A stretch of DNA of 57,926 nt from Streptomyces muensis (lineage in GTDB: Bacteria > Actinomycetota > Actinomycetes > Streptomycetales > Streptomycetaceae): the NCBI RefSeq assembly GCF_021474425.1, contig NZ_JAKEIP010000029.1, positions 1 to 57,926 on the forward strand. Direction: 5' to 3'. The first letter of the stretch is position 1, and every line of letters starts with the position of its first letter. The position numbers and the translations under genes are program-made. The notes below the pieces were generated by a model, which saw only the letters and a program-made list of their open reading frames with translations, had not been told where the DNA came from and ran no database searches. Shown in pieces: positions 9,407-17,126 of the stretch.

Positions 9407-9450
9407 GAAAAGGCTTTCAGCAAGCTAGAACCGAGCTGAAAGCCCGTCAA
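9407..9450 (-). promoter_or_regulatory. Promoter and operator of the arabinofuranoside operon
   Basis: On the minus strand TTGACG (9450-9445) and TAGCTT (9427-9422) are 17 bases apart. A perfect 10-base inverted repeat, GGCTTTCAGC at 9412-9421 and GCTGAAAGCC at 9435-9444, flanks the -10 box. A GAAA-AGGC-TTTC near-palindrome (9407-9418) covers the expected +1. LacI-family binding is inferred from the adjacent lacI-type gene. Confidence 0.65.
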
Positions 9451-9549
9451 TCCCCCGTGCACCAGAACGACTTCAGGTGGGCGACCGAAAATTCTCGCGT
9501 ACGGTTTACGCACGCGCCCGCACGGTGCGACGCGAGACAGGAGACACGC

Positions 9550-10581
9550 ATGACACCCGCCGCCGGCCCCTCCCGTTCGCACACCGCCACCCTCACCGAC
9601 GTCGCCCGGCTGGCGGGCGTGTCCGTCGCGACCGCGTCCAAGGCGCTGAACGGCCGCAGCCAGGTGCGCGCCGAGACCCGGCAGCGGGTCGTCGAGGCGG
9701 CCGAGCGGCTGTCGTTCAGGCCCAACCAGCTGGCCCGCGGGCTGCTCGCCGGGCGAACGGGCACCGTCGGTCTGCTGACCAGCGACCTGGAGGGCCGGTT
9801 CGGCATCCCGATCCTGATGGGCGCCGAGGACGCCTTCGGCGCGGGCGAGGTCGCGGTGTTCCTGTGCGACGCCCGGGGCGACTCGATCCGCGAACAGCAC
9901 CATGTGCGCGCCTTGTTGGGGCGCCGGGTCGACGGCCTGATAGTGGTCGGCAGCCGCACCGATCCCCGTCCGTCGCTGGGCCGTGAGCTGCCCGTCCCCG
10001 TCGTCTACGCCTACGCCCCGTCCGATGATCCGGCGGATCTGTCCATCGTCCCCGACAACGTGGACGCCGGCCGGATCGCGGTGCAGCACCTGCTGACCTG
10101 CGGTCGTACCCGGATCGCGCACATCACCGGCGACCCCGGCTATCTCGCGGCGCGGGACCGGGCGGACGGGGCGCGGGCCGCGCTCGCCGACGCCGGGCTC
10201 GCCCTGGTGGACGAGCCTCGGTTCGGGGCGTGGTCGGAGGGCTGGGGGCGGGCGGCCACCGCGCTGCTGCTGGACCGGCATCCGGATGTGGACGCCGTGC
10301 TGTGCGGCAGCGACCAGATCGCCCGGGGTGTCATGGACGTCCTGCGCGAGCGGGGCCAGCGGGTGCCGGAGGACGTGGCGGTCATGGGCTTCGACAACTG
10401 GCAGGTGCTGACGTCCGGTTCGCGTCCGCTGCTGACCAGCGTCGACATGAACCTGGAGCAGGTCGGCCGCGCCGCCGCCCAGGCGCTGTTCGGCGCGATA
10501 GCCGGCGGCGCACCGCGCTCGGGGGTCGAGACGCTGCCCTGCCGTGTGGTGATCAGGGGCTCCACGGCCCCCCTGTCCTGA
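9550..10581 (+). CDS. LacI-family transcriptional repressor
   Basis: A 343-residue protein with an N-terminal LacI helix-turn-helix (TLTDVARLAGVSVATASKAL, about residues 15-34) including the hinge region LSFRPNQLARGL, and a periplasmic-binding-like effector domain behind it. ATG 9550 is chosen because AGGAGA lies a few bases upstream and the HTH is then near the N-terminus. The gene lies between the divergent transport/hydrolase operon and the downstream secreted-enzyme operon, and both have GAAA-N4-TTT sites at their promoters, so it very probably represses both until an arabinose-containing oligosaccharide binds. The effector is inferred. Confidence 0.92.
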   Translation: MTPAAGPSRSHTATLTDVARLAGVSVATASKALNGRSQVRAETRQRVVEAAERLSFRPNQLARGLLAGRTGTVGLLTSDLEGRFGIPILMGAEDAFGAGEVAVFLCDARGDSIREQHHVRALLGRRVDGLIVVGSRTDPRPSLGRELPVPVVYAYAPSDDPADLSIVPDNVDAGRIAVQHLLTCGRTRIAHITGDPGYLAARDRADGARAALADAGLALVDEPRFGAWSEGWGRAATALLLDRHPDVDAVLCGSDQIARGVMDVLRERGQRVPEDVAVMGFDNWQVLTSGSRPLLTSVDMNLEQVGRAAAQALFGAIAGGAPRSGVETLPCRVVIRGSTAPLS

Positions 10582-10619
10582 ACCGTGTGGTCGCCGAACT
10601 AGGGCCTCACACACCCCTC

Positions 10620-10662
10620 TTGACACACCATCAGCCCGCTCCTACGTTGCGAAAACCTTTTA
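10620..10662 (+). promoter_or_regulatory. Promoter and LacI-like operator of secreted glycosidase operon
   Basis: TTGACA (10620-10625) and TACGTT (10643-10648) are separated by 17 bases, close to consensus. GAAA-ACCT-TTTA (10651-10662) begins two bases after the -10 box, covering +1, which mirrors the site at 9407-9418 in spacing and position. Confidence 0.65.
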
Positions 10663-10687
10663 GGTCGTTTCAGCAAAGGGGAGCCCG

Positions 10688-13600
10688 ATGCGAAGACGAA
10701 CAGAGCCCGGCATAAAGCGCCTCCTTCTCGCGATGGCCCTCCTGGTCTGTTCCGTCCTCACCGCGGCCCCCGCCCACGCCGCGCAGACCATCGGGTTCCC
10801 CGCCTTCAGCGGCCCCGCGATCCCGGCGCCACCCGTCGCCCACACCTCCGGCGACATGATGAAGGCCATCTACGACGCGGAGAGTTCGGGCACCGACTTC
10901 TGGATGGACCGTCTGCTGGCCCGCTCCGGCGACGACCCGGCCGGGCCCTGGCTGATGAGCCGGGGCCGCGCGCTCTTCATGAAGGAACACGACCCCGCCC
11001 GGCTCGGGTTCGGCGGCAAGGTCGCCTACTGGGAGAGCATCACCGGCAACCACGCCTACACCGTCGCGATCACCCCGGGCACCTTCACCGAGCAGGTCTC
11101 CCAGCGGCGCCAGACGCCGAGCCACTGGAAGAGCGTGCACACGGCAGGCTCGGTCACGGTCGACCAGACCAAGTTCATCACCGACAACAACGTCGCGGTG
11201 ACCAACCTTTCGATCAGGAACAACGGCAGCGGCCCGACCACCCTGCAGCTACGGGCGACCTCGCCGTACGCCACCACGGGCACCGGCAGTGAGCTGACCG
11301 GCCAGGTGAACGCCTACAACAACCTCACCACCCTCCGCCCCAGACTCACCGGCGACGGATTCACCGCCTCCGGCGGCGGTCTCAACCGCTCGGTGACGAT
11401 CGCGGCCGGCGCCACCGTCACCACCAAAATCGTGATGGGCTTCGTCACCGACGAGATCCCCGGGTCCCGCACGGAGTACGACGCCTACGCCGGCTACTCC
11501 CCCACGACCGCCTTCGCCACCCACGTGAGGGCCTACAACCAGTGGTGGGCGCGCAACGTGCCCTACATCGACGTGCCCGAGCCCGCGATCAAGAAGAACA
11601 TCTACTACCGCTGGTGGCTGATGCGCTTCAACCACCTCGACGCCGACATCCCCGGGCAGACCTTCCAGTTCCCCACCTCCACCGAAGGCGTCCTCGGCTA
11701 CAACAACGCCATCGCGCTCACCCAGCCGATGCACATCGACGACCTCAAGTACCTGCGCGACCCCGCCTACGCGTACGGCGACTGGCTGAGCGTCGGCCAG
11801 ACCTCCAAGGGCGGCCGCTTCCTCGACAACCCGGGCGACCCGGAGAACTGGTCCAACAGCTACACGCAGTACATCGCCGAGGCCGCCTGGAAGAGCTACC
11901 AGATCCACGGCGGCCAGCCAGGCATCGCCGCGAGCCTCGCCCGCTACGCGGAGGGCGACGTCAAGGGCCAGCTCGCCCACTACGACCACGACGGCAACAA
12001 GCTGATCGAGTACGACTGGGGCGCGCTGACCGGCAACGACGCCGACGCGGTCTCCTTCCACTGGAAGCCGGGCAACATGGACCGCGCCGAGTCGGCCTAC
12101 CAGTACAGCGGCGCGCTCGCGGCCGCGCAGGCCTACGAGGCGATCGGCAACACGGCCAAGGCGACCGAGATGCGCACGCTCGCGAACCAGATCAAGGACG
12201 CGATCGTGAACGTGCTCTGGAACCCGAACCGCCAGTTGTTCGAGCACCGGCTGAAGTCGACGAACGAGTGGGTTCCCTGGAAGGAGATCAACAACTACTA
12301 CCCGTTCTCGGTCGGAGCCGTCCCCAACACGGCGGCCTACCGGCAGGCCCTGCGCCTGTACGACGACCCCGCCCAGTACCCCGTCTTCCCGTTCTACACG
12401 GCCAACCAGGTCGACAAGAAGGCGGCGGCCGAGGCCGGGGAGCCCGGCTCCAACAACTTCTCCACCATCAACTCGACCGTCCAGTTCCGGCTCTACTCCT
12501 CGGTGCTGCGCGACTACCCCAACTCCTGGATGAGCGCGACCGACTACAAGAAGCTCCTCTACTGGAACACCTGGGCGCAGTACGTCGGCGGCAACACGCA
12601 GTGGCCGGACGCCAACGAGTTCTGGGCCGACTGGAACGGCAGCTCGATCGACTACCGCTCCTGGATCCACCACAACATCCTGGGCAGCAGCAACTGGACG
12701 GTGATCGAGGACGTCGCGGGGCTCCGGCCGCGCAGTGACGCCAAGGTCGAGCTCTCCCCGATCAACATCGGCTGGTCCCACTTCACCGTCAACAACCTCC
12801 GCTACCGAGGCGCCGACCTGTCGATCGTCTGGGACGACCCGTCCGACGGCGTGGTGCGCTACCCCGGTATCCCGGAGGGCTACTCGATCTACGTCAACGG
12901 CGACCGGGTGGCCACGGTCGGCTCCCTGGTGCCGCTCACCTGGGATCCGGCCACCGGTGACGTGACCACGAGCGGCACAGTCACCCACCACACCGCCGTG
13001 CCCGGCCTCAAGGCGCCGAACCAGGTCGTGCAGGACAGCCCGCGGATGGTCGACATGCTCGCCAAGGCCGGCGTCGACCTCACCGCCAACCTGACCAACC
13101 TGGCCGCCGGGGCAACCGTGTCCGCCTCCTCCACCGGTTCCGGCAGCACCGCCGCCGGAGCGGTCGACGGCTACCCCACCAACGAGCCGTTCTGGGGCGC
13201 CGGCGGATCGGCCGCCCAGGACTGGTACGAGCTGAACCTCGGGACCACGCGCACGATCGACGAGGTGCGCGTGTACTTCAAGGACAGCCGCCCGGCGAGT
13301 ACGACCTACCGCGCGCCGTCGGCCTACACCGTCCAATACCACAACGGCAGTTCATGGGTGGACGCCCCGAGCCAGACGAAGAGCCCGGCCGCGCCGCGCG
13401 CCAACTACAACCTGGTGCGGTTCCCGGCGATCAGCGCCCAGCGCGTCCGGATCCTGGCCACCAACGCCTCCGGCGCGAGGACCGGCCTGACCGAGGTCAA
13501 GGTGTACAACCGGGGCGGCGTCCAGCCCCCGGCCAACCAGGCGGCCGCCGCGACCGCCTCGTACACCTCCCCCTGGGAGAGCGTCACCGCGGTCAACGAC

Positions 13601-13954
13601 GGCATCGACCCGCCCTCGTCCAACGACACCGTCAACCCGCGCTGGGGGACCTGGCCTCAGACAGGCCAGCAGTGGGCCGAGCTGACGTGGCCGTCGGTGA
13701 AGACCCTGAACAAGGCCGATGTGTACTTCTTCGACGACGACCAGGGCATCGACATGCCGGCCTCCTGGAAGCTCCAGTACTGGAACGGCAGTGCCTACGT
13801 CGATGTACAGGGCGCGAGCGGCTATCCCCTGGCCAGGAACCAGTACAACAGCGTCACCTTCACCGCCACCGACACCACACGGCTGCGCGTGCTGCTCACC
13901 GGCAACGGCAGCAACTCCGTCGGCCTCCTCGAAGCAAAGGTGTACGGCCCGTGA
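10688..13954 (+). CDS. Secreted (alpha/alpha)6-barrel glycoside hydrolase with two discoidin (F5/8 type C) domains
   Basis: A 1088-residue protein with a signal peptide (cleavage near AHA-AQ, residue 32). Residues about 45-280 form a beta-rich N-terminal domain. Residues about 290-690 resemble MGH1/GH63-like (alpha/alpha)6 hydrolases (RWWLMRFNHL, EGVLGYNNA, YYPFSVGAVP, QWPDANEFWADWNG). Two discoidin-type domains follow (about 805-945 and 950-1088; each ends in a TEVKVYN or LLEAKVYG strand), which usually bind glycans. I cannot assign a GH family or catalytic acids; a GH142-like arabinofuranosidase is possible but unproven. Its GTGA overlap with the GH43 gene and the shared repressor site place it in the arabinoside degradation set. 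Strong promoter at 10620. Confidence 0.8.
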   Translation: MRRRTEPGIKRLLLAMALLVCSVLTAAPAHAAQTIGFPAFSGPAIPAPPVAHTSGDMMKAIYDAESSGTDFWMDRLLARSGDDPAGPWLMSRGRALFMKEHDPARLGFGGKVAYWESITGNHAYTVAITPGTFTEQVSQRRQTPSHWKSVHTAGSVTVDQTKFITDNNVAVTNLSIRNNGSGPTTLQLRATSPYATTGTGSELTGQVNAYNNLTTLRPRLTGDGFTASGGGLNRSVTIAAGATVTTKIVMGFVTDEIPGSRTEYDAYAGYSPTTAFATHVRAYNQWWARNVPYIDVPEPAIKKNIYYRWWLMRFNHLDADIPGQTFQFPTSTEGVLGYNNAIALTQPMHIDDLKYLRDPAYAYGDWLSVGQTSKGGRFLDNPGDPENWSNSYTQYIAEAAWKSYQIHGGQPGIAASLARYAEGDVKGQLAHYDHDGNKLIEYDWGALTGNDADAVSFHWKPGNMDRAESAYQYSGALAAAQAYEAIGNTAKATEMRTLANQIKDAIVNVLWNPNRQLFEHRLKSTNEWVPWKEINNYYPFSVGAVPNTAAYRQALRLYDDPAQYPVFPFYTANQVDKKAAAEAGEPGSNNFSTINSTVQFRLYSSVLRDYPNSWMSATDYKKLLYWNTWAQYVGGNTQWPDANEFWADWNGSSIDYRSWIHHNILGSSNWTVIEDVAGLRPRSDAKVELSPINIGWSHFTVNNLRYRGADLSIVWDDPSDGVVRYPGIPEGYSIYVNGDRVATVGSLVPLTWDPATGDVTTSGTVTHHTAVPGLKAPNQVVQDSPRMVDMLAKAGVDLTANLTNLAAGATVSASSTGSGSTAAGAVDGYPTNEPFWGAGGSAAQDWYELNLGTTRTIDEVRVYFKDSRPASTTYRAPSAYTVQYHNGSSWVDAPSQTKSPAAPRANYNLVRFPAISAQRVRILATNASGARTGLTEVKVYNRGGVQPPANQAAAATASYTSPWESVTAVNDGIDPPSSNDTVNPRWGTWPQTGQQWAELTWPSVKTLNKADVYFFDDDQGIDMPASWKLQYWNGSAYVDVQGASGYPLARNQYNSVTFTATDTTRLRVLLTGNGSNSVGLLEAKVYGP

Positions 13955-15453
13955 CCCGATCCAGATACCTCGCCGCACTGCTCGCCGCGCTGACGGTGGC
14001 GGCCGCCTTCCTGGTGGCGCCGCCCGCCTCCGCCGCCGTCGCCTTCACCTCGACGGGCGTGAACACGAACGGCGGCAACTGCCTCGACCTGCCCGGCAGT
14101 TCGACGACCAACGGCGCGCAGCTCCGCGCCTTCGCCTGCTCCTCCGGCGCGAACCAGAACTTCTCGTACACGCCGGTCTCCGGTACGAGCGACACGTACA
14201 CGATCACCACCCAGTCCGGTCAGTGCGTTGACGTCCACGGCGCCTCCACGGCGGACAACGCGGCGATCATCCAGTGGCCCTGCCACGGCGGGACGAACCA
14301 GCAGTGGCGACTCATGCCCGTGACGGTCTCCGGCACCGACAGGACCGTCAACCTGGTGTCGGTCGGCTCCGGCAAGTGCGTGGCCCCGAGCGGGGGTTCG
14401 TCGGCCTCGAACACCCCCTTGGTCCAACTGCCGTGCTCCACCGCGAACGGCAGGGTGTGGCGGCTGCCCGCCTTCACCGGGGGCGGCACGAGTGCGGGCA
14501 CCTTCACCAACCCGCTCTCCCAGCACGGCCCCGACCCCTGGCTGACGTACCACGACGGGTACTACTACCTCGCCACCACGACCTGGAACTCGACGGTCAC
14601 CATGCGCAAGTCCGCCACGCTCGCGGGTCTCGCGACCGCTCCCGACCAGGTGATCTTCAATCTGACCCGGCCCAACGGGGCGGGGACGATGTGGGCGCCG
14701 GAGTTCCATCTGCTGGACGGGCCGAACGGCAGGCGCTGGTACTTCTACTACACGGCCGGACGCGAGCCGTTCGATCTGGGCACGCAGCGGATCCATGTGC
14801 TGGAGAGCGCCGGCCTGGATCCGATGGGTCCCTACACCTTCAAGGCCGACCTGCTCGACCCGACCCAGGACAACACCTGGGAGCTGGACCCGGGCATCCT
14901 GCAACTCAACGGGCGACTCTATCTGCTGGGGACCTTCTACAACGGCTCGCAGCCGATGTTCATACGGCCGCTGTCGAACCCCTGGACGGCGAGCGGCACC
15001 CGGCGCGTGCTGTCCACGCCGACGTACAGCTGGGAGACGGTGGGCGGCGCGGTCAACGAGGGCGCCGAGGTGCTCCAGCGGGGTGGCAAGACGTTCATCG
15101 TGTACTCCGCGAGCCACTGCTCCACGCCCGACTACAAGCTGGGGATGCTCACCTACAACGGCGGTGACCCGCTGGACTCCGCGTCCTGGGTCAAGTCGCC
15201 GAGCCCGGTGTTCCAGCGGTCCAACGCCAACGGGGTGTACGGCCCCGGCCACAACGGCTTCTTCAAGTCGCCGGACGGGACGGAGGACTGGATCGTCTAC
15301 CACGCCAACAGCTCGGCGAGCGGTGGCTGCGACATGAACCGGAGCACCAGGGCGCAGAAGTTCACCTGGAACGCCGACGGCACTCCGAACTTCGGCACCC
15401 CGGTGGCCCTGGGCGTCCCGCTGGCCGCGCCGTCCGGCGAACGGACCGGCTGA
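13951..15453 (+). CDS. Secreted GH43 arabinofuranosidase/arabinanase with N-terminal ricin-type (CBM13) domain
   Basis: A 500-residue protein. Residues 1-28 are a signal peptide ending PASAA. Residues about 32-172 form a beta-trefoil with the repeated Q-x-W type motifs (GANQNF, TNQQWR, GRVWRL). Residues about 185-495 are a five-bladed GH43 domain: D195 in HGPDPW (general base), D313 in ELDPG (pKa modulator) and E370 in VNEGAEV (general acid) are the expected catalytic triad. GTG 13951 overlaps the preceding stop (GTGA). Likely releases arabinose from arabinan or arabinoxylan side chains outside the cell. Subfamily is not certain; sequence around MWAPEFHLLDG resembles Streptomyces exo-arabinofuranosidases. 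Confidence 0.88.
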   Translation: MTRSRYLAALLAALTVAAAFLVAPPASAAVAFTSTGVNTNGGNCLDLPGSSTTNGAQLRAFACSSGANQNFSYTPVSGTSDTYTITTQSGQCVDVHGASTADNAAIIQWPCHGGTNQQWRLMPVTVSGTDRTVNLVSVGSGKCVAPSGGSSASNTPLVQLPCSTANGRVWRLPAFTGGGTSAGTFTNPLSQHGPDPWLTYHDGYYYLATTTWNSTVTMRKSATLAGLATAPDQVIFNLTRPNGAGTMWAPEFHLLDGPNGRRWYFYYTAGREPFDLGTQRIHVLESAGLDPMGPYTFKADLLDPTQDNTWELDPGILQLNGRLYLLGTFYNGSQPMFIRPLSNPWTASGTRRVLSTPTYSWETVGGAVNEGAEVLQRGGKTFIVYSASHCSTPDYKLGMLTYNGGDPLDSASWVKSPSPVFQRSNANGVYGPGHNGFFKSPDGTEDWIVYHANSSASGGCDMNRSTRAQKFTWNADGTPNFGTPVALGVPLAAPSGERTG

Positions 15454-15472
15454 CGGCCAGGCGGATGACCGG

Positions 15473-15745
15473 CTAGGCGGACCAGGCCCCGAGGAGGGCG
15501 GCGATGCCGAGCACTCCGACGGTTCCAAGCAAGGTGCCGAGCGTGGCGGTCCACATCCGGCCGACGCCCTGGCGGGCGTGGTGCATGCCCGCCGCGCCGA
15601 GGGTGACGGCCAGGCCGCCGGCGATCAGCGCGAACGGGGCGAAGACGAACGACGTCAGAGCGGCGATGACGCCGAGGACGAGCGCGGTGGGGCCCAAGGC
15701 GACGGCGGGTGAGTCCTGCCGGGCCACGACGATCGGATCACGCAT
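15473..15745 (-). CDS. Small DUF4190-like membrane protein
   Basis: A 90-residue protein with two hydrophobic stretches (about residues 17-50 and 65-88) joined by a short charged segment HHARQGVGR, the layout seen in DUF4190 proteins. ATG 15745 is preceded by AGGGGG at good spacing. It converges on the GH43 gene with a 19-base gap. Function is unknown; it has no visible link to the sugar genes. Confidence 0.65.
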   Translation of the reverse strand: MRDPIVVARQDSPAVALGPTALVLGVIAALTSFVFAPFALIAGGLAVTLGAAGMHHARQGVGRMWTATLGTLLGTVGVLGIAALLGAWSA

Positions 15746-15764
15746 TACCAGTACCCCCTGTTTC

Positions 15765-15776
15765 TGAACACGTTCA
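15765..15776. promoter_or_regulatory. Palindrome upstream of small membrane protein gene
   Basis: TGAACACGTTCA is a perfect inverted repeat (5-base arms, 2-base centre) about 20 bases before the start at 15745. A TACTTT box on the minus strand lies just upstream. Possible operator; regulator unknown. Confidence 0.35.
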
Positions 15777-15781
15777 AAGTA

Positions 15782-15958
15782 TCACGGGGTACCGAGATCG
15801 TCCCCCCGTTCTCCCTCGGCCTGGGAGGGCTCCGTCCTGGGGACGTCCGGGTGCTGCTCCACGGCCGAGCGCTCCCCGGGTTCGTCGCGTTCGCCCTCGG
15901 CCTGGGAGGGGGTGTGCGAGTACAGCCAGCGGTCGTAGTCCGAGGCTCCGGTCTTCAT
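15782..15958 (-). CDS. Small acidic hypothetical protein (58 aa) with internal octapeptide repeat
   Basis: ATG 15958 is preceded by GGGAGG at seven bases, a strong ribosome site, which supports a real gene and this start. The product is hydrophilic, with a YDRWLYSHT element near the N-terminus and two copies of PSQAEGER (about residues 19-26 and 45-52). It has no signal peptide or membrane segment and is probably disordered. I do not recognise a characterised family, although short Streptomyces proteins with a similar YxRWLY start are familiar. It precedes the small membrane protein gene by 36 bases in the same direction. Confidence 0.5.
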   Translation of the reverse strand: MKTGASDYDRWLYSHTPSQAEGERDEPGERSAVEQHPDVPRTEPSQAEGERGDDLGTP

Positions 15959-16023
15959 GGCTGACCTCCCTGGGTCGCTCCACTTCCATGCTGCTCCCGG
16001 GCCGCCCCGCCGACCAGTCGTCC

Positions 16024-17106
16024 TCATCCGGTGAGGCCGACGTCGTCGCAGGCCGAGCGGAGCTGCGGGGTGCAGATCTCGGCGATGGTGTACACGCCGG
16101 CGTTGACGAGGGTCTGCCTCAGGTTGTCGGCCGTCACCAGGTTCGGGGTGAGCAGGATGGACGGGATGTCCTCGGTGGTCGGGCTGTCGGTCGTCGTCGT
16201 GGCGACATCACCGGCTCCCTCGCCGCGCCCCACGGCGACGGCCATGGCGGCGGCCGCAGCGGCCTCCTTCTCGAACGGTTTGTAGACCGTCATGTACTGC
16301 TCGCCCTTGACGATGCGCCGCACGGCCTCCAGGTCGGCGTCCTGGCCGGTGATGGGCGGGAGGTCCTTGACGCCGGCCTTCTTGAACGCGGAGATGACAC
16401 CGGCGGCGATGGCGTCGTTGGCCGCCACGACGCCGTCGATGCGGTCCGCGCCGAGGGCGGAGATCGCGGCGGTCATGTTGGCGTGGGCGTTCTCCGGACT
16501 CCAGCCGGCCGTCTCGTACGACCGGGCGATCTTCGCCTTGCCCGAGATGACGGACATCGCGCCCCTGCGGAACCACGCGGCGTTGGCGCTGCTCTGATCG
16601 CCGTTCATCATCACGACGGTCCGGCCCCTCCCCCGCTCCGCCATGGCCTTCAGCAGCGCCTCGCCCTGAAGCCTGCCGACCCGGTCGCCGTCGAAGCTGA
16701 CGAAGCCCGAGATCGGGCCTTGGGCGAGGCGGTCGTAGGCGATGACGGGGACGCCCGACTGCCGCGCCTCCTGGATCGAGGAGCGCACGGCCCTGCTGTC
16801 GGCGGGGTCGAGGATGAGGACCTTCGCACCGTTGGTGATCATCGAGACCATCTGCTGCCGCTGCCGTGCCGCGTCGTTCTCGGCGTTGGCGTACACCATC
16901 GTGCAGTCGGGGCACAGCTCCTTGAGCCGTTGCTCGATGAGGGGTTTGTCGGAGTGCTCCCAGCGCGGAGTGACCCGGTTCGGGAGGAGCAGGCCGACCG
17001 TGAAGCTCTCGGTGCCCGCTCCGTCGTCCTCGCCGCAGGCGGTCAGGGGCGCCGCCATGAGTCCCACGACGAGCGCCGCGATCACGTGCAGCGTACGGGT
17101 CCTCAT
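16024..17106 (-). CDS. Sugar-binding lipoprotein (xylose/ribose type), second gene of phosphatase operon
   Basis: A 360-residue periplasmic-binding-protein type 4 (CUT2) protein with a lipobox LTAC (Cys24). It contains NAENDAARQRQQM, IAYDRL, MMNGDQSSANA and TGQDADLEAVRR, typical of xylose/ribose binders. It is a close paralogue of the binding protein at 20024-21112; both have the same extra cysteines (CPDC near residue 60 and ICTPQL...C at the C-terminus). It starts 20 bases after the SpoIIE phosphatase gene on the same strand, so the two are co-transcribed. It has no permease or ATPase of its own. It may serve as an alternative binder for the neighbouring ABC system or as a sensor; the second idea is inference. 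Confidence 0.88.
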   Translation of the reverse strand: MRTRTLHVIAALVVGLMAAPLTACGEDDGAGTESFTVGLLLPNRVTPRWEHSDKPLIEQRLKELCPDCTMVYANAENDAARQRQQMVSMITNGAKVLILDPADSRAVRSSIQEARQSGVPVIAYDRLAQGPISGFVSFDGDRVGRLQGEALLKAMAERGRGRTVVMMNGDQSSANAAWFRRGAMSVISGKAKIARSYETAGWSPENAHANMTAAISALGADRIDGVVAANDAIAAGVISAFKKAGVKDLPPITGQDADLEAVRRIVKGEQYMTVYKPFEKEAAAAAAMAVAVGRGEGAGDVATTTTDSPTTEDIPSILLTPNLVTADNLRQTLVNAGVYTIAEICTPQLRSACDDVGLTG

Positions 17107-17126
17107 CGCAGTTCGCCTCGTTCCGT

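Noticed and set aside
11249..15528. Minus-strand frames over the two secreted glycosidase genes
   Set aside because: No domain; they overlap the complete plus-strand genes and their signal peptides.
15765..15776. LexA/SOS box at TGAACACGTTCA
   Set aside because: Actinobacterial LexA sites have GAAC and GTTC separated by four bases; here two bases separate them, so SOS control is not supported.
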